A DNA stretch of 64,000 nucleotides, taken from assembly GCF_000518725.1 (NCBI RefSeq), contig NZ_KI912485.1, positions 251,866 through 315,865 on the forward strand, given 5' to 3'. Positions within the stretch are counted from its first letter, which is position 1, and each line of letters opens with the position of its first letter. The DNA is from Mesoplasma seiffertii ATCC 49495 (GTDB lineage Bacteria; Bacillota_I; Bacilli_A; Mycoplasmatales; Mycoplasmataceae). A program made the position numbers and the translations under genes. Below are positions 45,094 to 55,653 of this stretch, piece by piece. The notes under the pieces were generated by a model. That model did no database searches, was not told the DNA's origin, and saw only the letters and a program-made list of their open reading frames with translations.

Positions 45094-45963
45094 TTAATTA
45101 TTCAGTCCACCACGACGACACTTAAAGACCTTATCTTGTTCACGTTCATAACAAGCTAAAATATTGTGGTGTTCATCTTCAATGAAGACGAGATTATCTT
45201 GAGCATCCAAAATTATTTTTTTACCAAACATAACATCTTTAAGGTTATTGGTTTTTAAAATTGGATAGTGTTCATTCTGTAAGACTGTATACAAATCAAT
45301 AATATCATTTTCATTAACATCATACATATCAACTGCTTGTTCAATAGTAAACGATCCCGATTTAGTGCGTTGTAAACTTGTAACATGTGCAACTGTTCCC
45401 AGTTCCTTAGCAAGATCAACGATTAAACTACGAACATAGGTTCCTTTTGAACACTTAACATCTAATATAATTTCTTGCTTGACATGATCATACTTGACTA
45501 AGTCAAGATTTTGAATTGTAATATTTCGTTTCTGAATTTCCACTTCTTGATTTTGAAGAGCATACTCATATAATTTTTTGCCTTGAACTTTAATTGCTGA
45601 GTAAATTGGCGGAGTTTGGTCATAATTTAAGCCCGAATATTTGGCAACGACCGCTTCAACTTCTGCTAAAGAAATCGGAAATGGTTCTTGTGTTTCAATA
45701 ACTTCTCCATCACTATCATAACTATCTGTTGCTACAAATAATTTCATAGTTACTAAATACCCTTTATCAGCATTTAGTAAATAATCACTAATTTTAGTTC
45801 CGTTATTAACTAAACAAATAACGACTCCAGTTGCTAACGGATCCAGTGTTCCAGCATGACCAACTTTTTTAATTCCCAAGTTACGTTTAACTTTTTGAAT
45901 AACTCCGTTAGTACTAATTCCTGAAGGTTTATTAACAATAATAATTCCTGATTTGTTTGTCAT
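45094..45963 (-). CDS. truB: tRNA pseudouridine(55) synthase
   Basis: 289 residues, usual length. The catalytic motif GHAGTLDPLATG (Asp41) and the GTYVRSLIVDLAKEL motif near 180 identify TruB, which makes pseudouridine 55 in the T loop of tRNAs. Downstream of rbfA (with a terminator hairpin between) and upstream of ribF. Confidence 0.97.
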   Translation of the reverse strand: MTNKSGIIIVNKPSGISTNGVIQKVKRNLGIKKVGHAGTLDPLATGVVICLVNNGTKISDYLLNADKGYLVTMKLFVATDSYDSDGEVIETQEPFPISLAEVEAVVAKYSGLNYDQTPPIYSAIKVQGKKLYEYALQNQEVEIQKRNITIQNLDLVKYDHVKQEIILDVKCSKGTYVRSLIVDLAKELGTVAHVTSLQRTKSGSFTIEQAVDMYDVNENDIIDLYTVLQNEHYPILKTNNLKDVMFGKKIILDAQDNLVFIEDEHHNILACYEREQDKVFKCRRGGLNN

Positions 45964-45977
45964 AATTGCTCCCTCTA

Positions 45978-46004
45978 TAAAAAATTCAAGACAATGCTTG
46001 AATT
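45978..46004 (-). terminator. Hairpin between rbfA and truB
   Basis: AATTCAAG / CTTGAATT with 6-base loop and a T run on the minus strand. Partial terminator or RNA processing site inside the operon. Confidence 0.55.
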
Positions 46005-46029
46005 GTAAGCTCTTTTAATTTGTATCGAC

Positions 46030-46377
46030 TTATTTTAAATCTTTTAATATCTTTTCAATTTTATTAGCATTATCTAATGATGTATCATAAATAAATTGCA
46101 AGTCCGGAACAGCACGCATTTGTACTTTTCTTGCCAAATTCATACGAATTTTTTTGTGATTTAGTTCTAGTTGTTCAGCGACACTCTCTTGATTGATTTC
46201 TGAACTAAATGCTAAAAATGTGTAATATACTTTTGCCAATTCTGAATCGTTTGTTAATCTAACTTCAGAAATTGAAACTGCTTTTAAAATTTCATTATCC
46301 ATTTCTCGATTTAAAATTAATGTTAACTCTCTTAAAATTAATGATTCTTTTCTTGCCTGAACTTTTTGATTTGCCAT
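46030..46377 (-). CDS. rbfA: 30S ribosome-binding factor A
   Basis: 115 residues, starting MANQKVQARKESLILRELTL. The KH-like fold is seen in SISEVRLTNDSELAKVYYTF and IRMNLARKVQMRAVPDLQFI. RbfA helps 16S rRNA 5' end maturation. It stands between a small membrane gene and truB, the canonical nusA operon place. Confidence 0.95.
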   Translation of the reverse strand: MANQKVQARKESLILRELTLILNREMDNEILKAVSISEVRLTNDSELAKVYYTFLAFSSEINQESVAEQLELNHKKIRMNLARKVQMRAVPDLQFIYDTSLDNANKIEKILKDLK

Positions 46378-46433
46378 AATTGATACCTCTTCTTGTTTTA
46401 ATTATAGCATTTATCAGTAATTTATAAAAAGGC

Positions 46434-46459
46434 AAAAAAAATAACCTGACGGTTATTTT
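46434..46459 (-). terminator. Terminator after membrane gene
   Basis: AAAATAACC / GGTTATTTT arms, TGAC loop, followed on the minus strand by T. The stop codon of the membrane gene lies within the stem. Confidence 0.65.
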
Positions 46460-46983
46460 GTAGTTGTTTTTGTTACATGGTTTTTTGATGCTCTTAACAT
46501 TTTTTCATTAGCCAAAGTTACAAACGCACATGGTAATGCTGTAATTGCAAAAGTAATTACTCATGCAATTGCAAAGTTAGCAACGTTTCCTGAACCAATA
46601 TTCATAATTGCTCCAACCATTAAGAAAATTAAGTATAGCAGTACTAATACAAAAGCAGCTCCTCCTGTAAAGTTAGCAATTCTTAAATTTAGTTTAACAA
46701 ATTTATTTTTCTTGAATACTAGTGATAGCAATAATCCTAAAATTTCAAAGACTGCGAAGATACATACTAATAGTAATCCAAAGATTCCCATGTAGTAAGC
46801 AGCAGATGCTCATCAAGGACGTGCACCTCCTAAATTTGATAATGTTGCTAATGTATAACTTAATCCATCAAAATTAAATTTGATTCCGTAAAGTCCAACG
46901 ATTACAGCAATAAAGAAAATTGTTCCAAAAATAATCGCAAAAATTTCCTTAATCCCAAATCTTGTATTTTTTGTTGTTGTCAT
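46453..46983 (-). CDS. Four-helix membrane protein in nusA operon
   Basis: 176 residues, MTTTKNTRFGIKEIFAIIFG start. Hydrophobic segments near 12-34 (EIFAIIFGTIFFIAVIVGLY), 64-92, 103-125 and 138-160. Not one of the standard members of the infB-rbfA block; it sits between those genes with its own terminator, so it may be a lineage-specific insertion. No known domain. Confidence 0.7.
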
Positions 46984-47040
46984 TTATACCCTCCATATTA
47001 TAAGGTATTATACCTTAAATTTAATTTAAGCAAATCTGTT

Positions 47041-48930
47041 TTAAACAGATTTTTTGACTTCTTCTTTGTAGGCTTCAATTACATCGCCTTCTTTAATATC
47101 ATTATAGTTTTTAATAGTTAATCCACCTTCAGAACCAATTTTAGCCTCTTTAATATCATCTTTTTGATGTTTTAAAGAAGAAATTTCTCCTGTATAAACT
47201 ACAATTCCATCACGTAAGATACGAATACGAGCATTACGTGGAATCATTCCATCAACTACATGGAATCCAGCGATAACTCCAATATCAGTATGTCTAAATA
47301 AAGCACGAACTTCTGCTTGTCCTAGAACGACTTCTTCAACAATTGGATCTAACATTCCTTTAGCAGCATCTTCTAACTCTTCAATTACTTTGTAAATAAT
47401 GTTATGTAAACGAATATCAACTCCATCTTCTTCAGCTTTTCGACGAACTGAAGCATCAGGACGAACATTAAATCCATAAACAATTGCTGATGAAGCCATT
47501 GCTAAAGTGATATCTGAGTTTGAAATAGCTCCAACAGAACCACGAATTACATTTAGTTTAACTCCTGCAATATCAATTTTTGCTAATGAACCTTTTAACG
47601 CCTCAACAGAACCTTGAGTATCGGCTTTAATAATAACGTTAATATTTTTTAGTTCTCCTTGATCGATATGATTTTTGATTTGATCTAAAGTAAAGGCTTG
47701 TTTTGATTGTTGTTCGGCTGCACGTTTTTTATCAATTTGTGCTTCAGCAATTTGACGAGCCATTTTTTCATCATTCATCACAATAAACTTATCTCCAGCA
47801 TTTGGTACTGAGTTAAGTCCAAAGATTACTACTGGGCGAGATGGTTCAGCTTTTAAAACTTTTTTATGGTTTTCATTTTCCATATTTTTAATTGCTCCAA
47901 ATGCTCCCCCAGCAACTACCATGTCACGCATTTCCAATGTTCCGGCTTGAACTAAGATTGAAGCGACTGGCCCACGTGATTTATCTAAATGGGCTTCTAA
48001 TACTACTCCAGAAGCAAATTTATTTGGATTAGCACGATAGTCTTTAATTTCTGAAATAAATAAGATTGTTTCTTGTAACTCATCTAAACCTTGTTTTTCT
48101 TTAGCTGATCCTAGAATAAATGGAATATCTCCTCCATATTCTTCAGCAACTAATCCATAGTTCATTAATTCAACTTTAACTTTTTCAGGATCTGCTCCGG
48201 GTTTATCACACTTATTAACAAAGACAATAATTGGAACTTCTGCCATCTTTGCATGGTCAATTGCTTCTTCAGTTTGGGGCATTACACCATCATCAGCTGC
48301 TACAATTAAAATTACGATATCAGTTGCATTTGCTCCACGACTACGCATTTCAGTAAATGCCTCATGTCCAGGAGTATCAATAAAGGTAATTTTTTTACCT
48401 GAACTATGTGTAACTTGATATGCTCCAATTGCCTGAGTAATTCCTCCAGCCTCAGATGCAGCTACATCAGCATTTCGCATCGAATCTAATAAAGTTGTTT
48501 TTCCATGATCAACGTGTCCCATAATTGTAACAATCGGTGCACGTTCAACTAAATCTTCGGGTTTATCTTCTACTTGTAATTGTTCAAAAATGTTTTCTTT
48601 TGTTAAAGCTTCCTCTTTTTTGAAATCAAATCCAAATTCTAATGCTAATTCTCCCATTTGGTCTTCAGTTAACATCATGTTTTGGTTCATCATTAACCCT
48701 TGGTTGAAAAAGAATTTCAAAATATGGGCTGTTGATTTACCAACTTTAGAAGCAAATTCTGTAATTGATAATGGCCCTGTATAAACAAACACTCCATCAA
48801 TTAAACCAGTTGCAACCTCTTCTTTTAGTTGTTGTTTAATATGTTTTGTATGTTCTTTAGCTTTGGCTTTAGCAGCTGAGTTAGCATTTTTATTTTTGTT
48901 ATTGTTTTTGTTATTTTTATTTATAGCCAT
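47041..48930 (-). CDS. infB: Translation initiation factor IF-2
   Basis: 629 residues, a short form with a reduced Lys/Asn-rich N-terminus. G motifs: GHVDHGKTT (Gly138 onward), [15 protein letters not shown] and NKCDKPGAD; then the beta-barrel and C-terminal domains that bind fMet-tRNA ([20 protein letters not shown] region). Brings initiator tRNA to the 30S subunit. Preceded 19 bp upstream by the ylxQ stop. Confidence 0.98.
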   Translation of the reverse strand: MAINKNNKNNNKNKNANSAAKAKAKEHTKHIKQQLKEEVATGLIDGVFVYTGPLSITEFASKVGKSTAHILKFFFNQGLMMNQNMMLTEDQMGELALEFGFDFKKEEALTKENIFEQLQVEDKPEDLVERAPIVTIMGHVDHGKTTLLDSMRNADVAASEAGGITQAIGAYQVTHSSGKKITFIDTPGHEAFTEMRSRGANATDIVILIVAADDGVMPQTEEAIDHAKMAEVPIIVFVNKCDKPGADPEKVKVELMNYGLVAEEYGGDIPFILGSAKEKQGLDELQETILFISEIKDYRANPNKFASGVVLEAHLDKSRGPVASILVQAGTLEMRDMVVAGGAFGAIKNMENENHKKVLKAEPSRPVVIFGLNSVPNAGDKFIVMNDEKMARQIAEAQIDKKRAAEQQSKQAFTLDQIKNHIDQGELKNINVIIKADTQGSVEALKGSLAKIDIAGVKLNVIRGSVGAISNSDITLAMASSAIVYGFNVRPDASVRRKAEEDGVDIRLHNIIYKVIEELEDAAKGMLDPIVEEVVLGQAEVRALFRHTDIGVIAGFHVVDGMIPRNARIRILRDGIVVYTGEISSLKHQKDDIKEAKIGSEGGLTIKNYNDIKEGDVIEAYKEEVKKSV

Positions 48931-48949
48931 GTAAATATTCCCCTTTCCT

Positions 48950-49255
48950 TTACTGTTTAATTGTAGATTTAAGCAACTTAATAAAATTTTGTTCTTTAAA
49001 TCCTACAGCGACAATAGTGGTTCTTCCACACGCTTGAGCAAGCTCTTCAACAGTTAGAATATCATCACAATATTCAACTTCATTAAACTTGCATTTATCA
49101 GTTATTTTTTTCTTTTGACTTGGACCCATATTTGATCCAATAATGACAAATGTCACTTTTTTTGCTTTGATGAAGTCTAATAATTTTGCTCCATAAATAA
49201 CGTTTCGTGACCCATAGGCCATTCCAATGGCATTTAATAGTTTTTGTTTATCCAT
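48950..49255 (-). CDS. ylxQ: L7Ae/YlxQ family ribosomal-like protein
   Basis: 101 residues, starting MDKQKLLNAIGMAYGSRNVI. GAKLLDFIKAKKVTFVIIGS and CDDILTVEELAQACGRTTIV match the L7Ae/L30e fold of YlxQ (RplGA). Overlaps ylxR by 8 bp. Role probably in ribosome/RNA binding. Confidence 0.88.
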   Translation of the reverse strand: MDKQKLLNAIGMAYGSRNVIYGAKLLDFIKAKKVTFVIIGSNMGPSQKKKITDKCKFNEVEYCDDILTVEELAQACGRTTIVAVGFKEQNFIKLLKSTIKQ

Positions 49256-49511
49256 TGATAACCTTTTCTAGTTCATCGTAAATGTTTTGATCAATTCGGA
49301 CTTTCAAACCTCGAGATAATAAGTTATGTTTTTTAACAATCATAAATGATTGCAAATCATTTTTAACATAAGTACCTCGGCCCTCCGCTGTGTGAGTTAG
49401 GTCTATAAAGATTTTACCTTCTTTATTTTTAACAATGCGAATTAAATCTTTTTTTGGCAACATTTGTTTTGAAGCAATATCTTTTCTTAAGATTGGACTT
49501 GGACGCTTCAT
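49248..49511 (-). CDS. ylxR: YlxR family RNA-binding protein
   Basis: 87 residues: MKRPSPILRKDIASKQMLPK start, LIRIVKNKEGKIFIDLTHTA and GRGTYVKND are YlxR (DUF448) signatures. In firmicutes it sits between nusA and infB, as here, and has been linked to transcription or ribosome tuning. Overlaps ylxQ start by 8 bp. Confidence 0.9.
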   Translation of the reverse strand: MKRPSPILRKDIASKQMLPKKDLIRIVKNKEGKIFIDLTHTAEGRGTYVKNDLQSFMIVKKHNLLSRGLKVRIDQNIYDELEKVING

Positions 49512-49516
49512 CTTAA

Positions 49517-50968
49517 TTAATCGTAATACTTATCGTAATTAGCAATCTCTTCTTCATCAAATTCAGTTTCTTCAGTATCTTCAATGACATTTTCAAATTC
49601 TTTTAATTTTGCAGCAATTGCATCTAAATCATGTTCTTCAACAAGTTCTTCTTGAACTTCTTCAGCTTCTTGAAGTTTTATTGGTTCAGGAATTGTTGTA
49701 AATTCTAATTCTTCAATTTCATTTTCCAATTTAATTTCATCTTGTAATGCTGCTAATGCATCAATATCAAAGACTGGTTTTTGATTAGTTCTTGGTTTTG
49801 ATACTCGTGGGTTACCAGCAGTTTTTTCACGACGTCTATTAATATTTGCTAAGAATTCAGGGTTTGATAATTCTGCTTCTGAAATATTTCCATTTCATAA
49901 AATCTCTAATTTATCTTCTAAAGCATTAGCATATGAGTAAATATTGACACGAATTTTAAGTAAATTAGCAACTAAACGCGCAGCAATTCCTGACTTACCA
50001 ATTGCCAATGACAATTGCTCATTTGGCACAATTACATCACATTCTCCATTTTCTTCATCAACACTAACTGAAATAACACGTACTGGTGCCATTGCATTCA
50101 TAATGAAATTTTCAATTAATGGATCTCATTTAACAACATCAATTTTTTCTCCACGAAGCTCAGTTGAAATATTGTTAATACGTGCTCCATGAGAACCAAC
50201 AACAGCTCCAATTGGATCAACAAATTCATCATGAGAATAAACTGCTACTTTTGCACGTTTTCCAGCTTCACGAGAAACTGCTTTAACTTCTACGATTCCT
50301 TCGCTAATTTCAGGAACTTCTTGTTCTAATAATTTTGCTAAAAAGTTTGGTGCTGTACGTGAAACCATAACTTGTGAAAATTTGTTGTCTTTGGCAACTT
50401 CATCAATATATAAAGTTACATACTCATTAACTTCAAATTTTTCACCATTGATAGTTTTTTGATTTCATAATGAAGCAACAGTTCCATCAATATCAACTAA
50501 ATATGATGTCCCTTGTTCGTTCATTCCAGTAATTTTTCCCTTAATGATTTCACCTTGTTTATCAATAAATTTAGCATATACTTTAGCACGTTCTGCACCT
50601 TTAATTTTTTGTTGTACAATTTGACGTACTTGAAATACGGCTAATCTTGAAAACTCTTCGTTAAACTCAATTGGTCGTCTAACTAAATCATGTTCTGCAA
50701 ACTCTTGACCAAACTCTTTTTTAGCATCTGCTGGAGTGATTTCTAATCAATCATCTTCAACTGTGTTTAAAACTTCTAATTCTTGGAACATTTTAATTGC
50801 TCCTGTTGATTCTTCGATTTCAACTTGAATAATTGCATCTGTATCGAAGAAACGTTCAAAGGCTTTTTGGAACCCTTCAACAATCCCTTCAAAGATTGTA
50901 TTCTTGTCGATACCTTTTTCTTCAGCAATTAAACTAATTGCCTCTAATAATTCTGCACCGTTTACCAT
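49517..50968 (-). CDS. nusA: Transcription elongation/termination factor NusA
   Basis: 483 residues with in-frame TGA at several Trp. Order: N-terminal RNAP-binding domain (1-125), S1 (about 130-205), KH1/KH2 (about 205-345; GAVVGSHGARINNI and LSLAIGKSGIAARLVANLL), then an acidic tail (about 390-483) rich in Glu. NusA controls pausing and termination. First ribosome/transcription gene after rimP, with the standard order rimP-nusA-ylxR-ylxQ-infB. Confidence 0.97.
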
Positions 50969-50977
50969 GCGATCCTC

Positions 50978-51472
50978 CTAAAATTTAACTGCGTATCTAA
51001 CAGTTTTGATATCTGCTCATTTGAATAGAGCTTTTTTCTTTTGACCTTTAACGAAGAACTCAAGTTTGAACTCTTCGGTTTGATTATTAAAGTCGACTAA
51101 TATACCTTCAAAGGTTGTTAAATTTTTAATTGCTGCTTGAAGTTCTACACAAATGTATTGTCCAATAGCTTTTAACATTTCTTCAAAATCACGAATTGGT
51201 TTTTCAATTCCGGCACTAGCGATCTCCAACATATAAGGTTCTTTTATTGAATCAAATTCATCCATTGCAATTGATAATTTTTCGTTAACTGCTGTTAACG
51301 CATCAAAATCTAATGGCTTATTGGGTTGATTTAAATCTTCAACCAGAATTTGCAATACATCACTTTCAAAATCAACAAAGTTATTAACTTCATAAACTCG
51401 TAAGTTATGTTCTTTTAAAATGACATTAGCTATTTCAATAATTGCTGGTTTAATGTTTGAAAAATTTTTCAC
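50978..51472 (-). CDS. rimP: Ribosome maturation factor RimP
   Basis: 164 residues. MLEIASAGIEKPIRDFEEML near 80-100 is the RimP signature (SPGxxRPL in most bacteria, here SAGIEKPI), with the C-terminal SH3-like domain (FEGILVDFNNQTEEFKLEFF). It helps 30S maturation. Begins the operon; nusA starts 10 bp beyond its stop with GGAGGAT between. Confidence 0.93.
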
Positions 51473-51501
51473 TAAGTTCTCCTCTCATAAGGTCAATAAG
51501 A

Positions 51502-51523
51502 AAGCAAGCCTTGCGGCTTGCTT
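51502..51523 (-). terminator. Hairpin before rimP
   Basis: AAGCAAGCC / GGCTTGCTT with TTGC loop. Lies between the small membrane gene and rimP; weak T run. Confidence 0.6.
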
Positions 51524-51580
51524 AGATTTCTATCAATCTTATAATTAAATAATAGCACTTATTTGCAAAAGTTGCAACGA

Positions 51581-51979
51581 CTATTTATTATTTGAGTTGT
51601 TTGGTGAATCAACTCCAGAACCACTAAATACATGATCATTTGAAAAACCAGAATCGGGATTTTGTTGATTAAAAATAATTACAGGTTCAGATTTTGTAGC
51701 TGTGGCAACTAAGATTAAAATTCCACCAATTCTGCTAACTAGCACTAATGAGACAATTCCTAAACCAATATGAGATATTTCTTGTGGAGTATCACATTCA
51801 ACATAAGCACGTTTAGAAGCAATGGTTGCAGGAATACATCATAATAGTGGCAAAATAAAAATACCCATTATCACTGTCGCAATTATATTAAAAATATACG
51901 CTACAAAGTACAAAGTTTTGCGAGTGCTTGGTTGTTGTTGAATTCCATATCCAGATTGATTTTGTTGTTGATTATTCAT
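51581..51979 (-). CDS. Small membrane protein with Gln/Asn-rich ends
   Basis: 132 residues from ATG 51979. N-terminus MNNQQQNQSGYGIQQQPSTR and C-terminus (NNSNNK) are Gln/Asn-rich; the centre has two hydrophobic segments near 25-48 (FVAYIFNIIATVIMGIFILP) and 75-96. An inner-membrane protein with disordered ends. Unrecognised. Confidence 0.65.
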
Positions 51980-52014
51980 ATTTTCCTCATTTCATCATTT
52001 TTTTAATTGTTTTT

Positions 52015-52677
52015 TTATTTTACATCAATTCTAAACTTTTCGATAGGCATTCTAACTTTTTCTTTTGAATGTGAATTTATAATTGACTGATCAATTTTCC
52101 CTAATGCCAATCCAACAGCTACTTGTTGATGTTCAGTAATTAAACCATGTTCACGTAAGACAGTTTCTAACGCTGCTTTATCTAATCCTTCATGAGGACA
52201 AGTGTCAATATTTAAACTTGCTGCAGCAACAATTCCCACTCCTAAAGCAATATATGATTGTTTCATACTTCATTCTTCAGCTAAATTGAGAGTTTCAGGA
52301 GTTCCAAAGCGATAGTTTCAAACTTTATAAAAGTTTTGTAAAAATGCCTCTTTTTTTTCAATTTGATCTTTAAAGATTAAATCAGTTGTATATGGCATTG
52401 TTTGATCACAAATAATTTCAGCTTTATCATTTACAAAAATAATGTAAGCTGAAGCTTGAGTAAAATTATCTTGATTATAAAAAATTTTATTAAGACTATC
52501 TTTAAAAGCTCCCTTTTTCATCACAACTACTCGAGTATTTAATGCTCCATAACTAGCTGGTGACATACGAATTGCTTCAACGATTTGGTCTAAATCATGA
52601 TCAGCAATCTCATAGTTAACATCAAAACGACGAGCACTATGACGGTTTTGCATTAATTGTTTAACAGTTTGATTCAT
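52015..52677 (-). CDS. Nitroreductase family protein
   Basis: 220 residues. NRHSARRFDVNYEIADHDLD near 11-30, MSPASYGALNTRVVV near 39 and SYIALGVGIVAAASLNIDTCPHEG near 145 are FMN-dependent nitroreductase features. It uses NAD(P)H and FMN to reduce nitro/quinone compounds. It stands between a small membrane gene and guaB, and is not a known partner of either. Confidence 0.88.
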
Positions 52678-52692
52678 ATTTCTCCTTTGATT

Positions 52693-52725
52693 AAAAAAAT
52701 ATCGAACATTTGAAAGGTCCGATAT
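52693..52725 (-). terminator. Terminator after guaB
   Basis: ATATCGGAC / GTTCGATAT hairpin (one G-U pair), followed by seven T on the minus strand. Confidence 0.75.
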
Positions 52726-52738
52726 AATATATTTTACG

Positions 52739-53881
52739 CTATTTATTGTAATTTGGAGCAGCCTGAATCATTTTTACATCATGAGGATGAGATTCAACAA
52801 GCCCAGCATTAGTAATTTGAACAAACTTTGTATTAGTTCTTAGTTCTTCAATTGTATGACTTCCAGTATAGCCCATCCCTGAGCGTAAACCACCCAACAT
52901 TTGGAAAACAATTTCAGCTATTGGTCCTTTATAATTAACCATTGATTCAATTCCCTCAGGAACTAATTTTTTGGCTCCCTTTTGGAAATAACGATCACTT
53001 GATCCACGGTTCATTGCCGCAAGACTTCCCATTCCAACATATGTTTTATAAGAATTACCATCAATATGAATCACATCACCAGGAGATTCTTCAGTTCCCG
53101 CAAACATTGAACCTAACATAACTGTATTAGCACCAGCTGCAATTGCTTTAACAATGTCTCCTGAATACTTAATTCCTCCATCAGCAATAAACGGAATATT
53201 ATGTGCTTGACAGTACTCATAAGTATTGGCAATTGCCGTAATTTGTGGAACCCCAACTCCAGCAACAACTCTTGTTGTACAAATACTTCCTGGTCCAATT
53301 CCAACTTTGACAGCATTTGCTCCAGCTTCAACTAGTGCTTGTGCCCCTGAAGTTGTCGCAATGTTTCCCGCAATAATTTCTAATTTAGGAAAGGCATTGC
53401 GAAGAGTTTTTACAGTTTGCAAAATTCCTTGAGAGTGACCATGAGCTGAATCAACAACGATAAAGTCTACTCCTGCTTTGATTAATGCTTCAACTCTTTG
53501 TAAAGTGTCAACTCCTGTAGAAACTGCTGCTCCTACTAATAAACGATTTTGACGATCATAAACGGGGTTCATGCTTTCTTCAATTTCAAATTTAAATTCT
53601 TTAACAAGTTTAACTTCATTGGCTTGTTGTTCAATAGTCAAGTTTTTATGAATGACCCCAACTCCACCAAGCTGAGCTAAAGCAATTGCTAATTTATGTT
53701 CTGTAACTGTATCCATAGCTGCTGATACAAACGGAATATTTAAAGTAATGTTATTAGTTAGCCGTGTTTTTAAGCAAACATCATTTGGTAAGACATCACT
53801 GAAATTTGGCACTACTAAAACATCATCAAAAGTAATTCCTTGATCAATTAATTTGTTATTTAAGTTATTAGTTTTTTCCAT
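52739..53881 (-). CDS. guaB: IMP dehydrogenase, short form without CBS domains
   Basis: 380 residues from ATG 53881, chosen because GGGAG precedes it and guaA ends just before. Catalytic-barrel motifs: [35 protein letters not shown] (catalytic Cys) and the flap region MNRGSSDRY. Most IMPDHs are ~485 residues with a CBS pair after residue ~90; here [20 protein letters not shown] joins the two barrel halves directly, so the CBS domains are absent. It makes XMP from IMP. guaA lies just upstream (2 bp gap), making a guaA-guaB unit. Confidence 0.95.
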   Translation of the reverse strand: MEKTNNLNNKLIDQGITFDDVLVVPNFSDVLPNDVCLKTRLTNNITLNIPFVSAAMDTVTEHKLAIALAQLGGVGVIHKNLTIEQQANEVKLVKEFKFEIEESMNPVYDRQNRLLVGAAVSTGVDTLQRVEALIKAGVDFIVVDSAHGHSQGILQTVKTLRNAFPKLEIIAGNIATTSGAQALVEAGANAVKVGIGPGSICTTRVVAGVGVPQITAIANTYEYCQAHNIPFIADGGIKYSGDIVKAIAAGANTVMLGSMFAGTEESPGDVIHIDGNSYKTYVGMGSLAAMNRGSSDRYFQKGAKKLVPEGIESMVNYKGPIAEIVFQMLGGLRSGMGYTGSHTIEELRTNTKFVQITNAGLVESHPHDVKMIQAAPNYNK

Positions 53882-53883
53882 AA

Positions 53884-55428
53884 TTACTCCCATTCTATTG
53901 TTCCCGGTGGTTTTGAAGTTACATCATAAACAATTCGATTAACATGTTTAACTTCATTAATAATTTTATTAACAACATTATCAATAAAGTCTCATGGTAA
54001 GTGTGTTGCTGTTGCAGTCATAAAATCAACTGTATCAACACTTCTTAAAGCAGCCACATATTCATAAGTACGATTATCACCCATAACACCAACAGTTTTA
54101 ACAGGTAACAAAACAACATGTGCTTGTTGAACTTGAGTATATAAGTTTGCCTCATGCAATGCTGAAATAAAGATATCATCAACTTCTCGTAAAATGTCAC
54201 ATTTTTCTTTAGTGACTTCGCCAATAACACGAATTCCTAATCCTGGTCCTGGGAAGGGATGACGATCAATCATTTTGTCAGGAATTCCTAATTCACGACC
54301 AACCTTACGAACTTCATCTTTAAATAAATCACGAATTGGTTCTAATAATTCAAACCCCAAATCTTCAGGTAAACCTCCAACATTGTGGTGAGATTTAATT
54401 GTTTTTGAACTATGTCCTTGTTTTGAAGATTCAATAACATCAGGATAAATTGTTCCTTGTGCTAATCATTTTGCATCACGACTCATTTTACGGGCTTCTT
54501 CAGTGAATACATCAATAAACAATTTTCCAATCATTTTACGCTTTGCTTCTGGTTCACTAATGCCACGAAGATTTTTATAAAACAATTCACTAGCATCAAC
54601 CATTTTGATATTCATATCAAAATTTTTAGTATAAGTTTCCATTACTTGAGAACCTTCATTTTTACGAAGCAACCCAGTATCTACAAAAATACAAGTTAGT
54701 TGTTTACCAATTGCTTTTGAAATTAAAGTCGCCGCTACTGAAGAATCAACTCCTCCACTTAATCCCAAAATTACTTTATCTGTTCCAACTTTAGTTTTAA
54801 TATCAGCAATTGCTTTTTCAATGAAAGTCGCCATATATCAATCTTTTTGAGCTTGTGCAATTTTAAACACAAAGTTATTCAACATTTCAGCTCCAAACTC
54901 TGAATGAGTTACTTCTGCATGAAATTGAATTCCATAAATTTCTTGAGTTTGATGTTTAATTGCTGCAATTGAATTTTCTGAATGAGCAATTTGATAAAAA
55001 TCTTTAGGAATGACTGTCAAATGATCAGCGTGACTCATTCAAACATTTTTATGATTAGGAATTTCGGCAAATAGCAAGTTTGTGGCATCATCAATGATTA
55101 ATTGAGCTTTCCCAAATTCTTGTTTGGTTGCTGCTTCGACTGTTCCCCCAAATAAATGCGTGATTAATTGTAGTCCATAACAAACTCCCAAAACAGGATA
55201 ACCTGCCTCAAGAATTTCTTTATCAACAGTATAAGCATCTTGTTCATAAACACTTGCTGGTCCCCCTGATAAAATAATTCCTTTTAAGTTAGGGTAGTTA
55301 TCTAGATCAGCTTTAGTAATATTGAAATCGACCACTTCAGCTAAGACATTTTGTTCTCTAATTCGACGAGCTAATAATTGAGTATACTGACTTCCAAAAT
55401 CTAAAATAATAATTTGTGTTTGTTGCAT
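53884..55428 (-). CDS. guaA: GMP synthase (glutamine-hydrolysing)
   Basis: 514 residues, full length. Glutaminase Cys83 in GVCYGLQLI with HAEVTH downstream; PP-loop ATP site [13 protein letters not shown]; and dimerisation tail ending [16 protein letters not shown]. Converts XMP to GMP. A purine riboswitch lies in the leader; guaB follows. Several Trp are TGA. Confidence 0.97.
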
Positions 55429-55444
55429 AGTTCTCCTTTGACAA

Positions 55445-55563
55445 ATAAAAAACTCGTAGATTTTGCAAAAAGTATGCAAAAAACTTCTCCACGAGTGTTA
55501 AGTCTTATAGATTCGTATTGGTACGACGTAGAGACACCAACCCATTATGTTGGCTTATACAAG
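55445..55563 (-). promoter_or_regulatory. Purine riboswitch (guanine type, divergent) with terminator platform
   Basis: Aptamer at 55504-55563 on the minus strand: P1 CTTGT / ATAAG, the TATAA joint, P2 CCAAC / GTTGG with loop ATAATGG, the J2/3 joint TGTCTCTAC, P3 TCGTA / TACGA with short loop CCAA, then the CTAT joint carrying C in the purine-pairing position (guanine type). Downstream, CTCGTGGA / TCTACGAG plus six T (55447-55495) forms a terminator that competes with P1. The guaA gene follows. The short P3 loop is unusual; recognition of 2'-deoxyguanosine, known from Mesoplasma, is possible and not tested. Confidence 0.85.
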
Positions 55564-55629
55564 TTTTTTATATTAAATTGTTAAGATAAATATTACTATC
55601 TTTAACAACAAACTACAACTATAAAATAA

Positions 55630-55653
55630 AAAAACTTAGCAAGCTAAGTTTTA
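55630..55653 (-). terminator. Terminator after polC
   Basis: AAAACTTAGC / GCTAAGTTTT with a 2-base loop, including the polC stop. Confidence 0.75.
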
